DNA of 64,000 nt from CPC320 sp002336405 (GTDB lineage: Bacteria; Pseudomonadota; Alphaproteobacteria; Rhodobacterales; Rhodobacteraceae). Shown in pieces: positions 55,243-63,709 of the stretch. Numbering within the stretch: the stretch's first letter is position 1; each line of letters starts with the position of its first letter. The stretch spans positions 67,009 to 131,008 of the forward strand of contig CASIAN010000002.1 of assembly GCA_949372595.1 (NCBI GenBank), read 5' to 3'. Position numbers and translations under genes: made by a program. The notes under the pieces are model-generated. The model was not told where the DNA came from. It saw nothing but the letters and a program-made list of their open reading frames with translations, and ran no database searches.

Positions 55243-55521
55243 ATGTCTCGCTCTGTTTGGAAAGGTCCATTCGTCGATGCTTATGTGCTTAAGAAGGCCG
55301 AAGTGTCACGTGAAGGTGGACGCAATGAAGTTATCAAAATCTGGTCGCGCCGGTCTACTATTTTGCCGCAGTTTGTTGGCCTGACGTTTGGTGTGTACAA
55401 TGGTCGCAAGCATATTCCGGTGATGATTTCGGAAGATATGATCGGCCAGAAATTCGGTGAATATGCCCCGACCCGTACCTACTACGGGCATGCAGCCGAC
55501 AAAAAAGCGAAGCGGAAATAG
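55243..55521 (+). CDS. rpsS: 30S ribosomal protein S19
   Basis: This 92-residue S19 in the 30S head has SRSVWKGPFVD at the start and YNGRKHIPVMISEDMIGQKF in the middle. It binds S13 and is the partner of RimM in assembly. The gaps to rplB and rplV are 3 bases each. Confidence 0.98.
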   Translation: MSRSVWKGPFVDAYVLKKAEVSREGGRNEVIKIWSRRSTILPQFVGLTFGVYNGRKHIPVMISEDMIGQKFGEYAPTRTYYGHAADKKAKRK

Positions 55522-55524
55522 GTC

Positions 55525-55905
55525 ATGGGTCAGGATAAAAACCCCCGCCGCGTGGCTGACAACGAAGCAATGGCAAAACTGCGCATGCTTCGGACCAGCC
55601 CGCAAAAGCTTAATCTTGTGGCTGCGATGATCCGTGGCAAGAAGGTTGACAAGGCTTTGACCGACTTGACGTTTTCTAAAAAGCGCATTTCAGATGATGT
55701 TCGCAAATGCCTGCAGTCGGCGATCGCCAATGCGGAAAACAACCACAATCTCGATGTGGATGAATTGGTCGTGGCCGAAGCTTACGTTGGTAAAAACATG
55801 ACACTTAAACGCGGACGGCCGCGGGCACGTGGGCGGTTTGGCAAGATTATGAAGCCATTCTCAGAGCTTACGATCAAACTGCGTCAAGTTGAGGAGCAAG
55901 CCTAA
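55525..55905 (+). CDS. rplV: 50S ribosomal protein L22
   Basis: This 126-residue L22 has a beta-hairpin that reaches into the exit tunnel (VGKNMTLKRGRPRARGRFGK). The N-terminus begins MGQDKNPRRVADNEAMAKLR. It shares 1 base with rpsC. Confidence 0.97.
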   Translation: MGQDKNPRRVADNEAMAKLRMLRTSPQKLNLVAAMIRGKKVDKALTDLTFSKKRISDDVRKCLQSAIANAENNHNLDVDELVVAEAYVGKNMTLKRGRPRARGRFGKIMKPFSELTIKLRQVEEQA

Positions 55906-56612
55906 TGGGTCAGAAAGTCAATCCGATCGGCATGCGTTTGCAGATTAACCGCACGTGGGACAGCCGCTGGTATGCCGATACCAAGGATTATGGTGATCTT
56001 CTTATGGAAGACATTAAAATCCGGAAATTCGTTAACGAAGAGTGCAAGCAAGCTGGTATCTCGCGGGTTATCATCGAGCGTCCGCACAAAAAGTGCCGGG
56101 TAAGCATCTATACTGCCCGTCCCGGTGTGATTATTGGCAAAAAAGGCGCTGATATCGAAACGTTGCGTAAGAAAATTGCTGCAATGACACCGTCAGAGCT
56201 GCACCTCAATATTCTTGAAGTGCGCAAGCCTGAGATGGACGCCCGCCTCGTTGGCGAGTCGATTTCTCAACAGCTTGAGCGTCGGGTGTCGTTTAGACGT
56301 GCGATGAAGCGGGCGGTGCAAAACGCCATGCGCATGGGTGCTCTTGGTATCCGTGTCAATGTTGCGGGTCGCCTTGGCGGCGCCGAGATTGCGCGTACCG
56401 AATGGTATCGCGAGGGCCGCGTACCGCTGCACACGCTGCGGGCAGATATTGATTATGCGAATATTGAGGCGGAAACCGCCTATGGCATCATCGGTATCAA
56501 GGTCTGGATCTTTAAGGGTGAGATCATGGAACATGATCCGCAAGCTCGGGATCGCAAAGCCCAGGAACTCCAGGACGGACCGGCCCCTCGTGGTGCCGGT
56601 GGCCGCCGCTAA
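55905..56612 (+). CDS. rpsC: 30S ribosomal protein S3
   Basis: This 235-residue S3 lies at the mRNA entry site and has helicase activity. The KH domain motif GVIIGKKGADIETLRKKI is clear, and the start MGQKVNPIGMRLQINRTWDS is typical. A Gly/Arg-rich tail ends the protein. It is 12 bases before rplP. Confidence 0.98.
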   Translation: MGQKVNPIGMRLQINRTWDSRWYADTKDYGDLLMEDIKIRKFVNEECKQAGISRVIIERPHKKCRVSIYTARPGVIIGKKGADIETLRKKIAAMTPSELHLNILEVRKPEMDARLVGESISQQLERRVSFRRAMKRAVQNAMRMGALGIRVNVAGRLGGAEIARTEWYREGRVPLHTLRADIDYANIEAETAYGIIGIKVWIFKGEIMEHDPQARDRKAQELQDGPAPRGAGGRR

Positions 56613-56624
56613 GGAGATAGAGAT

Positions 56625-57038
56625 ATGCTGCAACCAAAACGTACCAAATTCCGCAAGATGCATAAAGGCCGTATCCACGGCATGGCAAAAGGCGGCTCTG
56701 ATCTTACCTTTGGCACTTATGGCCTAAAAGCCACCCAGCCAGAGCGGATTACTGCGCGCCAGATCGAAGCGGCGCGGCGGGCGATGACCCGTCAAATGAA
56801 ACGTCAGGGCCGGGTCTGGATACGGATTTTTCCCGATACGCCGGTCACGTCCAAACCCACCGAAGTTCGGATGGGTAAGGGTAAGGGCTCGGTTGATTTC
56901 TGGGCTGCTAAAGTAAAACCCGGTCGGATCATGTTTGAGATTGACGGGGTTGACGAAACTGTGGCAAGAGAAGCACTTCGTCTTGCTGCAATGAAATTGC
57001 CGATCAAAACGCGCATTGTTGTACGCGAAGACTGGTAA
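56625..57038 (+). CDS. rplP: 50S ribosomal protein L16
   Basis: This 137-residue L16 helps place tRNA in the A site. The start MLQPKRTKFRKMHKGR and the RMGKGKGSVDFWAAKVKPGR segment are typical. A 97-base gap with an imperfect CCGCGC/GCGCGG stem follows before rpmC. Confidence 0.98.
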   Translation: MLQPKRTKFRKMHKGRIHGMAKGGSDLTFGTYGLKATQPERITARQIEAARRAMTRQMKRQGRVWIRIFPDTPVTSKPTEVRMGKGKGSVDFWAAKVKPGRIMFEIDGVDETVAREALRLAAMKLPIKTRIVVREDW

Positions 57039-57135
57039 GAGTTTCCGCGCACCCGCATCAGTTTGTGGGAGGCGCGGTGTTTTGTTGGAAAAGCGCGGAC
57101 GGTTGTGTCGTGACTTCTGATAGAGGGATAAGGCG

Positions 57136-57339
57136 ATGAACGCCCAAGAACTACGCGATAAGACCCCGGATCAGCTTCGTGAGGAGTTGTCTAATCTGAA
57201 GAAAGAGGCGTTTAATCTGCGCTTTCAACAGGCTACGGGGCAACTTGAGAATACGGCGCGCATGCGGTCCGTTAAACGTGATGTGGCGCGGGTTAGAACC
57301 GTGCTTACACAGAAAGCCGCGCTTGCGGCTGCAGAATAG
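57136..57339 (+). CDS. rpmC: 50S ribosomal protein L29
   Basis: This 67-residue two-helix L29 near the tunnel exit contains KTPDQLREELSNLKKEAFNL. GGGATAAGG precedes the ATG. It follows a 97-base gap and is 13 bases before rpsQ. Confidence 0.96.
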   Translation: MNAQELRDKTPDQLREELSNLKKEAFNLRFQQATGQLENTARMRSVKRDVARVRTVLTQKAALAAAE

Positions 57340-57352
57340 GAGCGCCTGAAAG

Positions 57353-57583
57353 ATGCCAAAACGTATCCTGGAAGGCACTGTTACCAGCGCCGCAAATGAG
57401 CAGACCGTCACGGTCTCTGTCGAGCGCCGCTTTAAGCATCCTGTGCTGAAAAAGATTATTCGTAAGTCCAAGAAATATCGGGCGCATGACGAGCAGAACA
57501 CCTTTAAGATTGGTGACTTGGTTCGCATTATCGAGTGTCCACCAAAGTCGAAAACCAAACGCTGGGAGGTTCTTGTGGCGTAA
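57353..57583 (+). CDS. rpsQ: 30S ribosomal protein S17
   Basis: This 76-residue OB-fold S17 is a primary 16S rRNA binder. ILEGTVTSAANEQTVTVSVE and DLVRIIECPPKSKTKRWEVL are conserved. A 75-base gap follows before rplN. Confidence 0.97.
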   Translation: MPKRILEGTVTSAANEQTVTVSVERRFKHPVLKKIIRKSKKYRAHDEQNTFKIGDLVRIIECPPKSKTKRWEVLVA

Positions 57584-57658
57584 GCCGAAAGACCCTTCTG
57601 TTACATCGAAACCCTGGGGATTTGGCTGACATGCCCCCCATAGGTCGGGAGACACTAT

Positions 57659-58027
57659 ATGATCCAGATGCAAACCAATCTGGATGTGGCTGACAACTCT
57701 GGCGCTCGCCGAGTTCAGTGCATCAAGGTTTTGGGTGGTTCCAAGCGCAGATATGCGTCTGTAGGCGACGTTATCGTCGTTTCAGTCAAGGAAGCCATCC
57801 CGCGGGGACGCGTTAAAAAAGGCGACGTGCGCAAGGCCGTTGTCGTACGCACCGCAAAACAGGTACAGCGCGCCGATGGTTCCGCTATCCGATTTGACCG
57901 CAATGCGGCCGTAATCCTGAATAATGCCGGCGAGCCTGTCGGAACACGGATTTTTGGCCCAGTTGTGCGCGAATTGCGCGGCAAAAATTTCATGAAGATC
58001 ATTTCGCTTGCTCCGGAGGTGCTCTGA
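57659..58027 (+). CDS. rplN: 50S ribosomal protein L14
   Basis: This 122-residue L14 forms inter-subunit bridge B5/B8 and binds the silencing factor RsfS. It begins MIQMQTNLDVADNSGARRVQ. It shares 1 base with rplX. Confidence 0.98.
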   Translation: MIQMQTNLDVADNSGARRVQCIKVLGGSKRRYASVGDVIVVSVKEAIPRGRVKKGDVRKAVVVRTAKQVQRADGSAIRFDRNAAVILNNAGEPVGTRIFGPVVRELRGKNFMKIISLAPEVL

Positions 58028-58338
58028 TGGCTGCTAAATTGCGTAAAGGCGACAAGGTCGTCGTGCTGGCCGGCAAGGATAAAGGCAAAGAGGGTACAAT
58101 CTCTTTGCTTGATCCTTCGGCAGGAAAAGCAGTGGTTGACGGTTTGAACATGGCCGTTCGCCATACACGCCAGACCCAGACGACGCAGGGCGGCCGGATA
58201 CCTAAGGCCATGCCAATTGCTTTGTCAAACCTGTCATTGATTGATTCGAAAGGCAAACCCACACGGGTTGGTTTTAAAGTCGAAGATGGCAAGAAAATGC
58301 GGTTTGCAAAAACCACTGGGGAGACAATCGATGCTTGA
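58027..58338 (+). CDS. rplX: 50S ribosomal protein L24
   Basis: This 103-residue assembly initiator has a KOW motif (LRKGDKVVVLAGKDKGKEG). The RHTRQTQTTQGGRIPKAMPI segment matches the alphaproteobacterial form. It overlaps rplE by 8 bases. Confidence 0.97.
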   Translation: MAAKLRKGDKVVVLAGKDKGKEGTISLLDPSAGKAVVDGLNMAVRHTRQTQTTQGGRIPKAMPIALSNLSLIDSKGKPTRVGFKVEDGKKMRFAKTTGETIDA

Positions 58339-58894
58339 TGACGCAAAATACATTCCCCGTCTAAGAGCCGAGTACGACGGAACGATCCGTCCAGCTCTGA
58401 TGGAAGAGTTCGGCTATACCAACGCGATGATGTTGCCAAAGCTTGACAAGATTGTGGTGAATATCGGGTGTGGTGCGGAAGCGGTGCGGGATTCGAAAAA
58501 AGCCAAATCGGCCCAGCAGGACCTGACGTTGATTACCGGTCAGAATGCTGTTGTGACCAAAGCGAAAAAGTCGATCGCTGGCTTCCGGGTGCGTGAAGAC
58601 ATGCCGCTTGGTACCAAGGTGACGCTGCGGGGTGTGCGCATGTACGAATTCTTGGATCGCTTGATCACGATTGCGATGCCACGTATTCGCGACTTTCGCG
58701 GTGTTTCGGTCAAAAGTTTTGATGGAAATGGGAACTACGCCTTGGGCCTAAAAGAACATTTGGTTTTCCCAGAGATCAACTTCGACAAAGTTGATGAAAA
58801 TTGGGGTATGGACATCGTGATTTGCACCACTGCAAAGACCGACGCCGAAGCGAAATCGCTGCTGAAGCATTTCAACATGCCGTTCAGCAGCTGA
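58331..58894 (+). CDS. rplE: 50S ribosomal protein L5
   Basis: This 187-residue L5 binds 5S rRNA and contacts tRNA. The start MLDDAKYIPRLRAEYDG was chosen by homology; the frame is open further upstream, inside rplX. VNIGCGAEAVRDSKK and GFRVREDMPLGTKVTLRG are conserved. Confidence 0.97.
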   Translation: MLDDAKYIPRLRAEYDGTIRPALMEEFGYTNAMMLPKLDKIVVNIGCGAEAVRDSKKAKSAQQDLTLITGQNAVVTKAKKSIAGFRVREDMPLGTKVTLRGVRMYEFLDRLITIAMPRIRDFRGVSVKSFDGNGNYALGLKEHLVFPEINFDKVDENWGMDIVICTTAKTDAEAKSLLKHFNMPFSS

Positions 58895-58914
58895 GCGCGG
58901 GAAGGAATAAAGAC

Positions 58915-59220
58915 ATGGCTAAAAAAGCAATGATTGAACGCGAAAAGAAGCGTCAGAAATTGGTCGATAAGTTTGCCACGAAACGTGCTGATTTAAAAGC
59001 AATTGCGCGCAACCAGGAGCTGCCGATGGAAGAGCGGTTTGCCGCCCGTCTGAAGCTGGCAAAATTGCCGCGCAACAGCTCGGCTACCCGCCTGCACAAC
59101 CGCTGTCAGTTGACCGGTCGTCCGCATGCGTATTATCGCAAACTTCGTATTTCGCGGATTATGTTACGCGAATTGGGATCCAACGGGCAGTTGCCCGGTG
59201 TGGTCAAGTCAAGCTGGTAA
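58915..59220 (+). CDS. rpsN: 30S ribosomal protein S14
   Basis: This 101-residue S14 is the long, zinc-free form (no CxxC pairs) with SATRLHNRCQLTGRPHAYYR. The start MAKKAMIERE follows GGAAGGA. It is 20 bases after rplE. Confidence 0.97.
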   Translation: MAKKAMIEREKKRQKLVDKFATKRADLKAIARNQELPMEERFAARLKLAKLPRNSSATRLHNRCQLTGRPHAYYRKLRISRIMLRELGSNGQLPGVVKSSW

Positions 59221-59232
59221 GGGAGAGACGCA

Positions 59233-59625
59233 ATGAACGATCCTATCGGCGATATGCTGACCCGTATCCGCAACGCACAGCTGCGCGGACGCTCGACAGT
59301 GATGACCCCCGGCTCGAAGCTGCGGGTTTGGGTTCTGGATGTACTGGCTGACGAAGGCTATATCCGGGGCTATGAAAAAATGACGGGTTCCGATGGCCAT
59401 CCGGCGATCGAAATCAGTCTCAAGTATTTCGACGGTACCCCCGTTATTCGCGAAGTCAAACGGGTGTCAAAGCCTGGACGTCGGGTTTATCTGGGTATCA
59501 AAGACATACCGCAGGTCCGTCAGGGCCTAGGTGTGTCGATTGTCTCGACATCGAAAGGTGTCATGTCGGATTCAGCGGCTCGCATTGCAAATGTGGGTGG
59601 CGAAGTGATCTGCACAGTATTCTAG
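59233..59625 (+). CDS. rpsH: 30S ribosomal protein S8
   Basis: This 130-residue S8 is a central-domain assembly protein and, in E. coli, the repressor of the spc operon by binding the rplE message. NDPIGDMLTRIRNAQLRG starts it, and VSIVSTSKGVMSDSAARIAN is conserved. It is 12 bases after rpsN. Confidence 0.98.
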   Translation: MNDPIGDMLTRIRNAQLRGRSTVMTPGSKLRVWVLDVLADEGYIRGYEKMTGSDGHPAIEISLKYFDGTPVIREVKRVSKPGRRVYLGIKDIPQVRQGLGVSIVSTSKGVMSDSAARIANVGGEVICTVF

Positions 59626-59637
59626 GGAGAGCAGAGA

Positions 59638-60171
59638 ATGTCTCGTATTGGTAAAAAACCGGTCGCGCTCCCCTCTGGGGTCTCTGCGGCCATGTCTGGT
59701 CAGACGATTGAAGTGAAAGGCCCAAAAGGGTCACGCAGCTTTACAGCGTCGGACGACGTGACAATGACAATCGATGAAGGCTCCGTGTCGGTGACACCGC
59801 GTGGAAATTCCAAGCGTGCGCGCCAGCAGTGGGGCATGAGCCGCACTATGGTAGCCAACTTGGTGACGGGTGTGACTGCGGGCTTTAAGAAAGAACTTGA
59901 GATTAAGGGCGTCGGGTATCGTGCGCAACTTCAGGGCAAAGTCCTAAGGCTTAACTTGGGTTTATCGCATGATGTGGATTTTCAAGTCCCGGATGGGGTG
60001 ACAGTGACTGTGCCGAAACAGACTGAGATCATCGTTGAAGGTGAAGATCAGCAGTTGGTTGGTCAGGTTGCTGCGAATATACGCGAATGGCGCCGCCCCG
60101 AGCCCTATAAAGGCAAGGGTATCATGTATAAAGGTGAATATATCTTCCGTAAGGAAGGCAAGAAAAAGTAA
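59638..60171 (+). CDS. rplF: 50S ribosomal protein L6
   Basis: This 177-residue L6 near the sarcin-ricin loop has two RRM-like repeats. MSRIGKKPVALPSGV starts it, and the signature RRPEPYKGKGIMYKGE is near the end. It is 12 bases after rpsH. Confidence 0.98.
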   Translation: MSRIGKKPVALPSGVSAAMSGQTIEVKGPKGSRSFTASDDVTMTIDEGSVSVTPRGNSKRARQQWGMSRTMVANLVTGVTAGFKKELEIKGVGYRAQLQGKVLRLNLGLSHDVDFQVPDGVTVTVPKQTEIIVEGEDQQLVGQVAANIREWRRPEPYKGKGIMYKGEYIFRKEGKKK

Positions 60172-60182
60172 GGACGCAGACA

Positions 60183-60542
60183 ATGGCAAACAGCAAAAGA
60201 CAACTGTTCTTGAAGCGCCGCCTGCGCGTTCGGAACAAACTTCGCAAGATGAATCGGGGACGCTTGCGTCTGTCGGTTCATCGCAGCAACAAAAACATCA
60301 GTGTGCAACTGATCGACGACGTCAATGGTCGTACCTTGGCCGCCGCATCCAGTCTCGAAAAAGATCTGGGTATTCTGGGCAAGAACAACCTCGAAGCGTC
60401 AACGAAAATTGGCACAGTGATTGCCGAGCGCGCGAAAGCCGCCGGCGTAGAAGAATGCTACTTTGATCGTGGCGGGTTCCTGTTTCATGGCGGTGTCAAG
60501 GCTTTGGCCGACGCAGCCCGTGAAGCTGGACTTAAGTTCTAG
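60183..60542 (+). CDS. rplR: 50S ribosomal protein L18
   Basis: This 119-residue L18 is a 5S rRNA binder. RLSVHRSNKNISVQLIDD and the C-terminal FDRGGFLFHGGVKALADA are conserved. It is 11 bases after rplF. Confidence 0.98.
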   Translation: MANSKRQLFLKRRLRVRNKLRKMNRGRLRLSVHRSNKNISVQLIDDVNGRTLAAASSLEKDLGILGKNNLEASTKIGTVIAERAKAAGVEECYFDRGGFLFHGGVKALADAAREAGLKF

Positions 60543-60553
60543 GGAGACGAGAT

Positions 60554-61126
60554 ATGGCAAGAGAACAAAACAACCGGGGCCGTCGCGATCGCGATGAAAC
60601 ACCGGAGTTCGCTGATCGTCTCGTTGCGATCAACCGGGTATCGAAAACGGTTAAGGGTGGTAAGCGCTTTGGCTTTGCTGCGCTTGTCGTGGTGGGCGAC
60701 CAAAAAGGTCGCGTCGGCTTTGGCAAGGGTAAAGCAAAAGAAGTGCCCGAAGCCATCCGCAAGGCAACAGAGCAGGCCAAGCGCCAGTTGATCCGTGTGC
60801 CGCTGCGCGAGGGTCGCACGCTGCACCACGATATCCAAGGCCGTCATGGCGCTGGTAAAGTGGTTATGCGCACGGCGCCAACCGGGACCGGTATCATCGC
60901 AGGTGGTCCAATGCGGGCTGTGTTCGAGATGTTGGGTATTCAGGACGTTGTGGCAAAGTCGGTTGGGTCGCAAAACCCGTATAACATGATCCGCGCCACG
61001 ATTGACGGTTTGGTGAAAGAAGCAAGCCCGCGTATGGTCGCCCAGCGTCGTGGTAAAAAAGTCGCGGACATTCTCAACAAAGATATCGCACCTTCGGCCA
61101 CGCCCGAAGAAGCGGTTGAAGCATAG
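60554..61126 (+). CDS. rpsE: 30S ribosomal protein S5
   Basis: This 190-residue S5 helps decoding accuracy. The VNRVSKTVKGG-like segment AINRVSKTVKGGKRFGFAAL and GTGIIAGGPMRAVFEMLGI are conserved. The N-terminus has an Arg-rich extension typical of the group. It is 11 bases after rplR. Confidence 0.98.
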   Translation: MAREQNNRGRRDRDETPEFADRLVAINRVSKTVKGGKRFGFAALVVVGDQKGRVGFGKGKAKEVPEAIRKATEQAKRQLIRVPLREGRTLHHDIQGRHGAGKVVMRTAPTGTGIIAGGPMRAVFEMLGIQDVVAKSVGSQNPYNMIRATIDGLVKEASPRMVAQRRGKKVADILNKDIAPSATPEEAVEA

Positions 61127-61137
61127 GGGACCGGAAC

Positions 61138-61326
61138 ATGGCTAAGACTATTGTTGTAAAACAAATCGGATCTCCAATCCGTCGCCCCGCGAAACAGCGT
61201 CAGACGCTGATTGGGTTGGGTCTGAACAAAATGCACAAGACCCGCGAACTTGAGGACACGCCCTCGGTGCGTGGCATGGTCAATAAGATCTCGCACATGG
61301 TCGAGATTATTGAAGAGCGCGACTAG
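61138..61326 (+). CDS. rpmD: 50S ribosomal protein L30
   Basis: This 62-residue L30 has KTIVVKQIGSPIRRPAKQRQ, then GLNKMHKTRELEDTPSVRGM. It is the last gene of the ribosomal run: a terminator follows and rplO-secY, the usual next genes, are not in this window. Confidence 0.97.
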   Translation: MAKTIVVKQIGSPIRRPAKQRQTLIGLGLNKMHKTRELEDTPSVRGMVNKISHMVEIIEERD

Positions 61327-61356
61327 CCCTTAGTTCCGTTTTTTGTGACGAAATTT

Positions 61357-61390
61357 AAACCGCCTCAGCAGTGATTGGGGCGGTTTTATT
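61357..61390 (+). terminator. Intrinsic terminator after rpmD
   Basis: AAACCGCC (61357-61364) pairs with GGCGGTTT (61379-61386), and TTTTATT follows. It ends the spc operon 30 bases after rpmD. Confidence 0.85.
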
Positions 61391-61457
61391 CGTTCGTCGC
61401 TTTGACCCTACCAAAAAGACCGCTAAGGTTGTGTAGCTGTCTTTGGAAGGAAAGCTT

Positions 61458-61838
61458 ATGCACACCGGATCATGCCTCTGCGGGGCGGTAAGTTTTAATG
61501 TCTCAACTGGCCTGCAACCGCCAGATGCTTGTCACTGCACAGCTTGCCAAAAATGGTCAGGACATTTTCTTGTCTCAACGGCTGTTGTCACAGGCGTGCT
61601 TGATTTGTCTGGAGCGGATAAGGTCACGTGGTACCAATCATCCCAAAAGGTTCGGCGGGGGTTTTGTTCCGTCTGTGGGAGCACTTTATTTTTTGATCCA
61701 CTGTTTCATGATTGGACAGCCATCGCTATGGGCGCTTTTGACGGCCCGACCGGGACGGCCCTAGCCCGGCATATTTTTGTGTCTGAAAAGGCGGATTATT
61801 ATCCGATTAAAGATGGGCTTCCGCAAAATCAAACCTAA
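61458..61838 (+). CDS. GFA-family (CENP-V/GFA domain) protein
   Basis: This 126-residue zinc protein of the glutathione-dependent formaldehyde-activating family has metal cysteines in GSCLCGAV, CHCTACQKWSG and CSVCGS. Family members are mostly uncharacterised despite the name. The ATG at 61458 has AAGGAAAG upstream and begins right before the domain. Confidence 0.87.
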   Translation: MHTGSCLCGAVSFNVSTGLQPPDACHCTACQKWSGHFLVSTAVVTGVLDLSGADKVTWYQSSQKVRRGFCSVCGSTLFFDPLFHDWTAIAMGAFDGPTGTALARHIFVSEKADYYPIKDGLPQNQT

Positions 61839-61958
61839 GCCGCTGCGCAACTGGCTGAGAGAATTTCTGCGGCACGCAGTGCTATTGCGGGTATTTTATG
61901 TATACCTAGTGTAAGATCATCAGAAATTGTACTAAATTTTGAAGAGGTCACTTTTTCT

Positions 61959-62621
61959 ATGCAGCGTAAGATTTCCGCCGTCCTATTCGATATGGACGGT
62001 CTTTTACTGGATACCGAACAGGTCGTTCTGGACTGCTTTCGCCAGACATGTGCTGGTTTGGGTCTGTCGGATATGGATCACGTACTTTACCAATGTATCG
62101 GGCTTCGCCGTGCCGATAGCCGTCTCGTGCTTGAGCGAGGTTTGGGCCATTTGGTAGATTTGGCCGAGTTCGATACAAGCTGGGAGAGGCGGATTGAGAG
62201 CCGGCTCGCCGACAATGTGCCAGTCAAACCGGGTGCTGAGAAGCTTTTGCAGCAGTTGCAGGCTCGCGACATCCCTCGGGTTGTTGCGACATCGACAACA
62301 TCCGTTGTCGCCATAGAAAACCTCAAAACCGCAGGGCTATATCCGCTGATCACAACAGTTTTGGGGGGTGAACAGGTGGAAAATGGCAAGCCTGATCCAG
62401 AAATTTACCTCAAGGCGGCGGCGTTGGCGGGTTATGAGCCTGGCGATTGCGCGGCGTTTGAAGACAGTGACCCCGGAACGTTGTCCGCTGTGCGTTCAGG
62501 TGCTCTGACGGTGCAAGTGCCAGATCTCAGGGCCCCGTCTGCACAGACGTTGGCTTTGGGTCATGTGGTGGCTGATGATTTATACGCCGGAGCGCTGCGC
62601 ATTGGACTGATTTCAGCGTAA
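61959..62621 (+). CDS. HAD-superfamily phosphatase (beta-phosphoglucomutase-like)
   Basis: This 220-residue HAD hydrolase has motif I FDMDGLLLDTE (the nucleophile and acid aspartates), motif II VATSTTS, motif III lysine in GKPDPEIYLKAA, and the acidic motif IV AFEDSD. The cap is the helical C1 type. It probably removes phosphate from a sugar phosphate; the substrate is unknown. It is a single gene with no operon partner. Confidence 0.88.
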   Translation: MQRKISAVLFDMDGLLLDTEQVVLDCFRQTCAGLGLSDMDHVLYQCIGLRRADSRLVLERGLGHLVDLAEFDTSWERRIESRLADNVPVKPGAEKLLQQLQARDIPRVVATSTTSVVAIENLKTAGLYPLITTVLGGEQVENGKPDPEIYLKAAALAGYEPGDCAAFEDSDPGTLSAVRSGALTVQVPDLRAPSAQTLALGHVVADDLYAGALRIGLISA

Positions 62622-62775
62622 ACTGCAAGCCGTTGGGTGTCTTTTCGCTGGAAAAATGACCGCCACAAATGTTTGCGTTCAGTGAATAAATGACCGCTTT
62701 CATCTGCTTTTACGCCGGGTTTTGTGCTAATTCTCGGCGTGAGGTTGATTTTAAATATTACTTTCAAAAGGGATC

Positions 62776-62991
62776 ATGAATATGCCCCGCTTTAATTGGC
62801 ATACAGACGTTATTGATCGCACTAAACTGGTGACAGACAGTTATAAAAACACTCAAGGGGTGCGGCGGTTCCTAACGGCACAATGCGGTCCCAATTTTAA
62901 GTTCGATCGCGACTTTATGGCTTGGATTAACGATGGCAAACGCAAGACAATGGGCGATGTCGCAGACGAGTGGAGGCGGCGACATTCTTAA
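62776..62991 (+). CDS. Small DUF6434-type protein
   Basis: This 71-residue basic protein has NTQGVRRFLTAQCGPNFKFD and a C-terminal TMGDVADEWRRRH. It resembles the DUF6434 domain often attached to SAP-type DNA-binding proteins. The function is unknown. The start could be the first ATG (62776) or the ATG two codons on. It lies 154 bases after the HAD gene. Confidence 0.7.
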   Translation: MNMPRFNWHTDVIDRTKLVTDSYKNTQGVRRFLTAQCGPNFKFDRDFMAWINDGKRKTMGDVADEWRRRHS

Positions 62992-63095
62992 TGCGTATTT
63001 CGGCTGTGGCGTTGACCTCAACCGACGTCTGAGTTGATCCTGAAAATGCCGCAATTAAATTTTAGTCTACACTTGCGACAATAAGGCCTGTGGTT

Positions 63096-63709
63096 ATGAA
63101 GATTCTAGTCGTTGGAGCCACTGGCAAAACCGGGGAATTGACCTGGCGCAAGGCGGTTGCTGAGGGGCATGACGTCACGACTTTTGAGCGTTCCGTTGCG
63201 CAGCAATACAAAGACGACCCTGTGCGCAAAATGCAAGGTGATGTGTTAGACACTGCGGCTGTGACCGCTGCGATCTTGGGCCAAGATGCCGTTTTGGTGT
63301 GTCTTGGGCCGGTGAGCAGTCGCGATCGGGTCACCTTGACGTAAGGTGCACGTAATATTTGCCAAGTGATGCAGGCTCAGGGCGTTGAACGGGTGGTTTT
63401 TATCTCTGTAGCGGGCGTGGGCGAAAGTTGGCGGTTGATTCTCTGGTATTCAAAGTTCTTATTTTCTTTTTTTTGAAAACAGTTTTGCAAGAACATGCGG
63501 CCAAAGAGGCAATATTTGCCGAAAGCGGATTGAATTGGACGGCGGTGCGCGCAGCCGTCTTGACCAACCGGCCGGCAAAAGGCTCTGTTTTGGCCTCCAA
63601 CATTGTGAGCAGCAGGACGATTCCGCGGGGAGATCTTGCAGCGTATCTGGTCACAGAAGTGACATCTGATCAAAACTATCGCCGACCAATTTCTGTGACC
63701 GCCGGATAA
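63096..63709 (+). pseudogene. NmrA-like NAD(P)H-binding oxidoreductase, broken
   Basis: The Rossmann start MKILVVGATGKTGELTWRKA is clear, and the fold continues to the usual VVFISVAGVGESWR and a C-terminal AVRAAVLTNRPAKG. The frame is broken by TAA at 63342-63344 (probably CAA originally) and by a frame change at an 8-T run (63467-63474). Restoring both gives about 204 residues. Two independent lesions argue for a real pseudogene, although the T-run could be a sequencing slip. Confidence 0.8.
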
